From the NCBI RefSeq assembly GCF_004916975.1, contig NZ_STGQ01000002.1, positions 496,001-560,000 of the forward strand: a DNA stretch of 64,000 bases, given 5' to 3'. Positions 59,082 through 64,000 of this stretch are shown in pieces (the first letter of the stretch is position 1; each line of letters opens with the position of its first letter). Under the pieces are notes generated by a model that was given only the letters and a program-made list of their open reading frames with translations, ran no database searches and had not been told where the DNA came from. A program made the position numbers and the translations under genes. The stretch comes from Paenibacillus dokdonensis. GTDB taxonomy: Bacteria; Bacillota; Bacilli; Paenibacillales; Paenibacillaceae.

Positions 59082-60140
59082 TTATTCTCCTCTCCAATCG
59101 ATAACCAACAACGCGCTGCGATGTCTCCTTTGTGGCGCATGTTGCAAATGCTCCATATTCCAATCAACAGGTAGTGCGGTCCAAGTTTTTCCGCCATCCA
59201 AGGACCTAAAAAGTCCTCGATTATTCAATGCATAAAAAGTGTCGGTATCACACGGGTCCTCTGCTATATTTGAAATCATTGTCCCTTTCGCAACGGGCAA
59301 GCCCTGTTCAACCCTTTTCCACGGCTGATTTTTTTCTTTACGATAAATATAAGATTCGGCAACGGAAGGGTCTAAAGCATTTCTTGCAGCAGCAGAGGCG
59401 GAAACAAGCATCATATCCGGATCAACTTTACTGACTACCATGCTAAACATATATCGATGTTCTAATCCATCGCTAAAGGGTATCCATGTCTCACCACCAT
59501 CGTAACTCACTAACACACTCCTTCCTGGTTGATCTACACCGTCGCTGCACGCTGCATAGATACGATTGGGTGCCTTTGGATGAGTTAATACTGTATGAGC
59601 GTCTAAAGGATTCCCCTCTTTTGTATCCAGCCAGTGCTCGCCCCCATTTCGAGTTTTAATCGTTGCTCCTGCTTCGATGGAAGCGTATATATGTCCATTG
59701 GACGGATCCTCCGCAATCATGCGAACATTATGGGTTTGGGGATGTGGAGGAAACGACCAGTTCGAATAAGAGGGTAATGCTTTGATTTCTTCCCATTCCA
59801 TCCAAGTTTGGCCGCCATCGATGGAATAAAATAAGGCACTTCGCTCTGTTCCTACATAGACCCTTCCATGATTTCCGTCTTTTCTGATCGAGCTAACGAA
59901 AACCGAAGTGAAGATCGTTTCCGAGATGTCTTCTCCAATCCTTCTCCAACTGCCACCCCCGTCATCGCTCATCCATAGACCATATCCATCTGTTCCACAA
60001 TAAAGGCGGTTTGCCATAAAAGGATCGACAGCGATACATACAGGATTTAAAACCAGTGGGTGAGTCTGGGCCTCGTACTTCGTAGTTAATTCATCCACAA
60101 CTATTAGTTCCTCTGACATGCATAAAAAAAATCGTTTCAT
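59082..60140 (-). CDS. BNR/Asp-box repeat protein (sialidase-like propeller fold)
   Basis: A 352-residue protein with at least five Asp-box motifs of type S-x-D-G-G-x-T-W: SDDGGGSW, SIDGGQTW, RNGGEHW, SYDGGETW and SLDGGKTW, which form a beta-propeller. It lacks a signal peptide and the sialidase arginine triad, so hydrolysis of sialic acid is unlikely; similar cytosolic proteins (YCF48/photosystem-stability-like) are of unknown role. It stands between the SDR and a divergent MarR regulator, whose direct-repeat operators face it. AGGAGAG ribosome site. Confidence 0.85.
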   Translation of the reverse strand: MKRFFLCMSEELIVVDELTTKYEAQTHPLVLNPVCIAVDPFMANRLYCGTDGYGLWMSDDGGGSWRRIGEDISETIFTSVFVSSIRKDGNHGRVYVGTERSALFYSIDGGQTWMEWEEIKALPSYSNWSFPPHPQTHNVRMIAEDPSNGHIYASIEAGATIKTRNGGEHWLDTKEGNPLDAHTVLTHPKAPNRIYAACSDGVDQPGRSVLVSYDGGETWIPFSDGLEHRYMFSMVVSKVDPDMMLVSASAAARNALDPSVAESYIYRKEKNQPWKRVEQGLPVAKGTMISNIAEDPCDTDTFYALNNRGLFRSLDGGKTWTALPVDWNMEHLQHAPQRRHRSALLVIDWRGE

Positions 60141-60219
60141 CTCGTTCTCTCCTTACGAAAAGTTATGTTTGTCATCGTTTTCTAGTTAGGTTAAACTACA
60201 GATACAGATCTTAATTATA

Positions 60220-60265
60220 TTGACTATGATCAGTATTTTTATGTCGATGTTGATTATGATCAGTA
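60220..60265. promoter_or_regulatory. Candidate MarR operators (TTGAYTATGATCAGTA, two copies)
   Basis: TTGACTATGATCAGTA (60220-60235) and TTGATTATGATCAGTA (60250-60265), 30 bp apart; each contains TGATCA. Lies between the BNR gene and marR. Confidence 0.7.
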
Positions 60266-60292
60266 AATCATAAAAAGTCAAGGAGATTTTGT

Positions 60293-60760
60293 ATGAGCAG
60301 TTCAGATTTCCCTTTCCCAGCAAACTCTGCTTCCGCAGCCTTTGTGCTGCAAACCCTAATTAAGACAACACACCAAGTTCATCGTGATTTCGAAAGACGG
60401 TTATCGACTTTGGGATTACCCTCCTACTTAACTGGACCACGTTTGCGCGTACTTTTGGATGTTTCTCAATTTGGGAACATTCGAATGAGTGATTTGGCAA
60501 AAAATCTGGGCGTTGAAGCTCGGGTCATGACACAGTATGTAGATACCTTAGAAGGACAAAATTTGCTTATGCGGATGCCGGATCCCAATGACCGTCGGGC
60601 AACGTTGGTGAAGTTGACGGATGAAGCACTCCCAATCATCGAGAAAGCACGACTTATCATGGAACAAGCTGCAGAAGAAATATTTGAAGGAATATCGATT
60701 GACTCACGTAAGCAACTGATACAACATCTGAATCAGCTTACTCAAAATAGGAATAGATAA
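60293..60760 (+). CDS. MarR family regulator
   Basis: A 155-residue MarR protein: AFVLQTLIKTTHQVHRDFERRLSTLGLPSYLTGPRLRVLLDVSQFGNIRMSDLAKNLGVEARVMTQYVDTLEGQNLLMRMPDPNDRRATLVKLTDE. The helix-turn-helix and DPNDRRATLV wing are complete. AAGGAG ribosome site. Divergent from the BNR/SDR operon and likely its repressor. Its last 18 codons recur, inverted, at 37442-37498. Confidence 0.92.
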   Translation: MSSSDFPFPANSASAAFVLQTLIKTTHQVHRDFERRLSTLGLPSYLTGPRLRVLLDVSQFGNIRMSDLAKNLGVEARVMTQYVDTLEGQNLLMRMPDPNDRRATLVKLTDEALPIIEKARLIMEQAAEEIFEGISIDSRKQLIQHLNQLTQNRNR

Positions 60761-60830
60761 TGCGAGGCTCTGTTATTCCTCACATCACACGCTCATCATC
60801 AATTCCGCGCCACGGCCCGCAACATGATTA

Positions 60831-60878
60831 TTCGCCCTACTTGTGGTACGGCTCTCCAAGCTGTCTGTAACGGCAAGT
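60831..60878. repeat. Palindromic repeat family A, copy k
   Basis: TTCGCCCTACTTGTGGTACG then GCTCTCCAAGCTGTCTGTAA and CGGCAAGT; right edge of the SDR/BNR/MarR cluster, and the part that reappears inverted at 37351. Confidence 0.85.
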
Positions 60879-60894
60879 TAAATGAATGCAAAAT

Positions 60895-60922
60895 AGAGAG
60901 AACCCCAGAATGAGGTTCTCTC
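60895..60922. terminator. Terminator between marR and the AraC gene
   Basis: AGAGAGAACC and GGTTCTCTCT around CCAGAATGA, T run after GAAATTA; serves the convergent genes. Confidence 0.75.
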
Positions 60923-60962
60923 TGAAATTATTTTTTCCTTTCCCGCTTGATATATGCAAGTC

Positions 60963-61835
60963 TTATTTCATGATTACAGGTATCCAAATTTCGCTACGGA
61001 ATGTGGGGGAGGAAAAATCCTTGCTCTCATTCCAAACCATCTCCGGCCCTCTAGCCAGCTCGTAACTCGCTGAGGGGAACCACTCTGAATAAATCCGTCC
61101 CCAGATATTCTGCAACGTTTCCGGGAAAGGACCGACTGCTTCGAATATAGCCCAGGTCGCTTCCGAAACCTCCAATTCCGTAAACTGCTCGGGACATTCC
61201 TTACTGGTAGCAACGCCGATATAGTGATCGACTGTTCCCTTCTCCTCCATACGCCCCTCCGAGAAATTCACAGAGGCTTGAACTATTCCCCGTGGTTCTA
61301 TATCCGAGAGTGTCTTCAGCTGCGCAATGTCCTCCGGCGTTAAGCTTCTCGCCATGGACTCAATTTCCGAATTCACACCATGAAACTGGATGGGTACCTT
61401 TCTCGTGATGCCCACGATTCGGAAAGGGCCCTTCTCTACAATACGGTAATTCATAGCGCTTCCTCCCTGAATGGTTAATTGGAAGGTCATTGGTGGATAG
61501 GCTTTTAACGATGCGGAATGAGATTTTACCGAAGAAGGCGTGAATCCGTGCAAGCCTTGAAAGGCTCTAGAAAACGCGTCTGCAGAGCCATAGCCGTATT
61601 TCACCGCCATATCAAGGATTCGCACATTACCGGCTTGAAGTTCAAATGCCGCAAGCGTTAAGCGTCTTCGGCGGATATATTCCGATAACGTAATGCCTGC
61701 AAGGAACGAGAACATTCTTGAAAAATGGTATTCGGAACAGCAAGCAAGCCTAGCTGCTTCCTTCAAATCCATGTCCCCGGCAAGGTTTTCCTCAATATAT
61801 TGTAAAGCCCTATTCAGAGTTGCAAGCCCATCCAT
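60963..61835 (-). CDS. AraC family regulator with GyrI-like effector domain
   Basis: A 290-residue regulator. N-terminal AraC double helix-turn-helix: LKEAARLACCSEYHFSRMFSFLAGITLSEYIRRRRLTLAAFELQAG and ILDMAVKYGYGSADAFSRAFQGLHGFTPSSVK (residues ~24-105). C-terminal GyrI-like domain (MNYRIVEKGPFRIVGITRKVP, and SEIWIPVIMK at the end), the same fold as the stand-alone proteins at 17409, 18458, 45344 and 45846. Rob/BmrR-like architecture, so it likely senses a cationic or amphiphilic drug. No partner gene is adjacent. AAGGGAGG ribosome site. Confidence 0.92.
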   Translation of the reverse strand: MDGLATLNRALQYIEENLAGDMDLKEAARLACCSEYHFSRMFSFLAGITLSEYIRRRRLTLAAFELQAGNVRILDMAVKYGYGSADAFSRAFQGLHGFTPSSVKSHSASLKAYPPMTFQLTIQGGSAMNYRIVEKGPFRIVGITRKVPIQFHGVNSEIESMARSLTPEDIAQLKTLSDIEPRGIVQASVNFSEGRMEEKGTVDHYIGVATSKECPEQFTELEVSEATWAIFEAVGPFPETLQNIWGRIYSEWFPSASYELARGPEMVWNESKDFSSPTFRSEIWIPVIMK

Positions 61836-61926
61836 ATGAATGACCTCCCTTCAGGTACAGAATAGCAGAATTAAAAAGTATCCATCCGACATCTCATGCA
61901 CACTTTTGTAGGGTTACATAAAAAAA

Positions 61927-61973
61927 CTTGCCGTCACTTATGGTAGGGCTCGGCGTAACACTCTAACGGCGAA
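61927..61973. repeat. Palindromic repeat family A, copy l
   Basis: CTTGCCGTCACTTATGGTAG then GGCTCGGCGTAACACTCTAA and CGGCGAA; full copy upstream of the AraC gene. Confidence 0.85.
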
Positions 61974-62045
61974 TTTTTGCAATATACGGGCTATTCCTCA
62001 ATAAATTATACCAGTCCATAGTGAATTCAATAAGTATGCAGTAAA

Positions 62046-62076
62046 AAGACACTGAGATATTATTCATCAGTGTCTT
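62046..62076. terminator. Hairpin after ABC-F copy 2
   Basis: AAGACACTGA and TCAGTGTCTT around an AT-rich loop; downstream of the minus-strand ABC-F stop. Confidence 0.6.
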
Positions 62077-62114
62077 CTTTGGCCTTTTTCTACCGTCACC
62101 ATGAGCGTTGCCGT

Positions 62115-63854
62115 TTAAAGCTGCTTTATGATGCCTTCCAGCTCGTCGGCCAAGCCTTTTGCCGTTTCAAAATCCGTATTCTTCAAAGCTAATTCGATCT
62201 GCATTTCGACGGCCTTTTTCTTTTGTTCGTTTTCCAAATAGTCTTTATCAAAATGACTCGCGTAGATCATCTGTCTGAATTTGCGCATACTCATTTTTCT
62301 AATCGTCTTGTCGTCAATGATTAGCACATAATCCATGCCGTTTACGACTGAATAGAAATCGTGGGAAATCATCAAAATCGCGCCTTTGTAGTCTTCGATG
62401 GCTTTCTCCAGTGCAATCTGCGCATAGAGGTCCAAATGGCTGGTCGGTTCGTCAAGCAGCAGCAGGTCGGCTTGACTACCAGCGACTTTAGCCAGTTGAA
62501 GCATGTTTTTTTCTCCACCGGATAATGATTGGATCTTCTGATCCAGGATTTCGTCTTCAAAGCCGTAATTCGCAAGATACGCTCTAATCTCGTCATACGT
62601 TTTGAATCCTGCGTCGATGAATTCATTAAGAATCGTATTCGAGTCTTTTAGCGTTTCGTCTTGAAGCTGTGATAAATAAGCCACTTTCACATCTGCATTG
62701 ATTTCGATGGAGTCATCGTTGTTTTTGAAGATTTCGCGGAGCAAAGTCGTTTTCCCTGTGCCGTTCGGGCCGATGATCGCGACTTTATCTGTAGATTGGA
62801 TCTCGAAATTAACGTTGTGCAGAAGCAACTCGTCGAAGGCGACGCTGTAATTAGCAACCTTTATAACAGTGGCGTCTTCCCCTTCAAGGTCCAGATCAAA
62901 ACGAATATTCGGCTGATTGATCTCGACAAACGGCGCTTTGATTCGGCGTGCTTCCAATCTTTCCTGAAACTTAACTCTGGCTTTTAACGCCCTTCCTCTA
63001 GACGCGTCTGCAACATTCGTTGCGATCTCTCTAAGATTATCGATGATGTGATCGTATCGCTCGATTTCTTCGGCTTCGGCGATCGCGATTTCTTGCAGCT
63101 CGATCTTGGTCTGAAGCAGCGAGAAGTTATAATCGATATACCGCCCATCAAACTCCTGGATCTCCATGTTTTCGAGGTGGATGATTTTATTGAAGCAATG
63201 ATTCAACAGATAGCGGTTGTGCGTAACGACCAGCAGCATGCCTTTATGGGAATTGATCAATTTTTTGAGCGCATTGAGGTTTTCAAAATCCAAAAACACG
63301 TCCGGTTCGTCCATGATCATTAAGTCCGGGCTGCCGAGCATTTCCTTCATAACTTGAATCAGCTTGAATTCCCCGCCGCTCAAGGAAGATACTCTGGCGT
63401 CTTTCAGCTTCATCAGATTGGCGAGATTCAGCTGCTTATTAATCGTGCTTTCGAAATCATCCCCGCCTATGGCATCGAGTTCGTCCAACGCCGATTGATA
63501 CTTTTCCATCAGCGAATCCATATCCGACGTGGTTTCCATCTCAGCATAAATCGCGGTGAGTTCGTCCTGGATCTTGATAAAGTCTTTCCCGATATATTCA
63601 AAAACGGTCATTTCTTTCGTTTTGTCCACCTGCGAGAACTGACTGACGTACCCGATTCTACAATCCGGGTCGATCTCCAGCTTGCCCTCGAACAAATGTC
63701 TTTCCGGGTCCAACAGCATCTCAATCAGTGTACTTTTCCCGCTGCCGCTCGTGCCGATAAAGGCGCAGTGTTGGCCTTCTTCGAGCGTGAAGGAAATGTT
63801 TTGATAGAGTTCTTTTTGCGGGAAAGAGAAGGATAGGTTATCTATTTTAATCAT
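62115..63854 (-). CDS. ABC-F family ATPase, copy 2
   Basis: A 579-residue twin-ABC protein, exactly the length of the copy at 51239 and about 85% identical by eye, with Walker A1 GTSGSGKST, LSGGEFKLIQ, then GPNGTGKTT and LSGGEKNMLQ. Yet the coding DNA is GC-rich at third positions where copy 1 is AT-rich, so the two diverged long ago or came from different hosts. ATG at 63854 has AAAGGTA upstream. Role as for copy 1: ribosome-binding antibiotic protection or translation factor, not decided here. Confidence 0.93.
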   Translation of the reverse strand: MIKIDNLSFSFPQKELYQNISFTLEEGQHCAFIGTSGSGKSTLIEMLLDPERHLFEGKLEIDPDCRIGYVSQFSQVDKTKEMTVFEYIGKDFIKIQDELTAIYAEMETTSDMDSLMEKYQSALDELDAIGGDDFESTINKQLNLANLMKLKDARVSSLSGGEFKLIQVMKEMLGSPDLMIMDEPDVFLDFENLNALKKLINSHKGMLLVVTHNRYLLNHCFNKIIHLENMEIQEFDGRYIDYNFSLLQTKIELQEIAIAEAEEIERYDHIIDNLREIATNVADASRGRALKARVKFQERLEARRIKAPFVEINQPNIRFDLDLEGEDATVIKVANYSVAFDELLLHNVNFEIQSTDKVAIIGPNGTGKTTLLREIFKNNDDSIEINADVKVAYLSQLQDETLKDSNTILNEFIDAGFKTYDEIRAYLANYGFEDEILDQKIQSLSGGEKNMLQLAKVAGSQADLLLLDEPTSHLDLYAQIALEKAIEDYKGAILMISHDFYSVVNGMDYVLIIDDKTIRKMSMRKFRQMIYASHFDKDYLENEQKKKAVEMQIELALKNTDFETAKGLADELEGIIKQL

Positions 63855-64000
63855 GGTGTTACCTTTCTGAATCGCCATAACGGCGGGTATTGTGGGGTGC
63901 GCGGCAGCGTGTAAACTTAAGGTTGCCGATTTTCAGATTAACACTGTTTGGTGGGGAGTACAATTGATTTGTAGGTTTTACTCTTGCTTTGGAATTTCCT
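63855..64000. other. Leader region upstream of ABC-F copy 2, cut by the window edge
   Basis: 146 bp of upstream sequence with a minus-strand patch CAACCTTAAGTTTACA resembling the copy 1 leader. No leader peptide or terminator can be fixed. Confidence 0.4.

Noticed and set aside
1..64000. tRNA, rRNA or prophage genes and a defence island
   Set aside because: No such genes were seen in any frame or strand; the mobile genes are limited to one IS1182-type and one IS3-type element.

Overview
The window reads as a low-to-mid GC, spore-forming Bacillota chromosome, most like Paenibacillus. This rests on strong AGGAGG-type ribosome sites, sigma-A promoters of TTGACA/TATAAT type, a YheC/YheD-like spore-coat ATP-grasp protein, many one-component regulators and Bacillales-type protein families. 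That assignment is an inference from gene content; no rRNA or tRNA gene was seen.

Layout. 1-5.8 kb: the tail of a CofE-like ligase, a MerR/SRPBCC operon, an AlkD-type repair protein and a two-gene carboxynorspermidine (polyamine) pathway behind a terminator-bearing leader. 5.8-12.3 kb: two divergent TetR/MFS efflux pairs, an APH-like kinase and a methyltransferase. 12.6-16.3 kb: a TMEM175-like channel, a YheC/D-like gene, a small possible spore-surface protein and an intracellular sugar-dehydrogenase-like propeller. 16.7-19.7 kb: an operon with two GyrI-like ligand-binding proteins and a DoxX protein, interrupted by a three-unit 67-bp tandem repeat, then a DinB gene. 20.4-24.9 kb: an intact IS1182-type and an intact IS3-type insertion sequence around an HxlR/SRPBCC pair. 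25-36.5 kb: acetyltransferase, monooxygenase, quinone oxidoreductase/TetR, PadR/hydrolase, MarR/SDR/hydrolase, a MetX-like protein and a serine hydrolase. 36.5-44 kb: a patchwork with a rearranged SDR/MarR relic, DUF2975, an SDR without its catalytic dyad, DJ-1, two WYL/MerR regulators, a nitroreductase and decayed oxidoreductases. 44-51 kb: a WYL regulator with two more GyrI-like genes, then an XRE-cupin regulator facing MBL hydrolase, alpha/beta hydrolase, RidA and EamA exporter. 51-64 kb: two paralogous ABC-F ATPases, TetR/PanE, an ArsR regulon (ArsR, luciferase-like, MFS), the intact SDR/BNR/MarR cluster and an AraC-GyrI regulator.

The common theme is a chain of small, mostly self-regulated modules, each a regulator beside a detoxifying enzyme, ligand-binding protein or exporter. 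In many of them the operators can be read directly: MerR 19-bp-spacer promoters, three-copy MarR and TetR operators, and three ArsR operators that define a regulon.

The strongest unexplained structure is a family of about 47-bp palindromic repeats (arm TTCGCCCTACTTATGATACG and its reverse complement) spread from 19 to 62 kb. Copies bound one SDR/BNR/MarR cluster, lie at the junctions of a rearranged second copy of it, and one copy is split by the IS3 element. No CRISPR array, phage or large defence system was seen.
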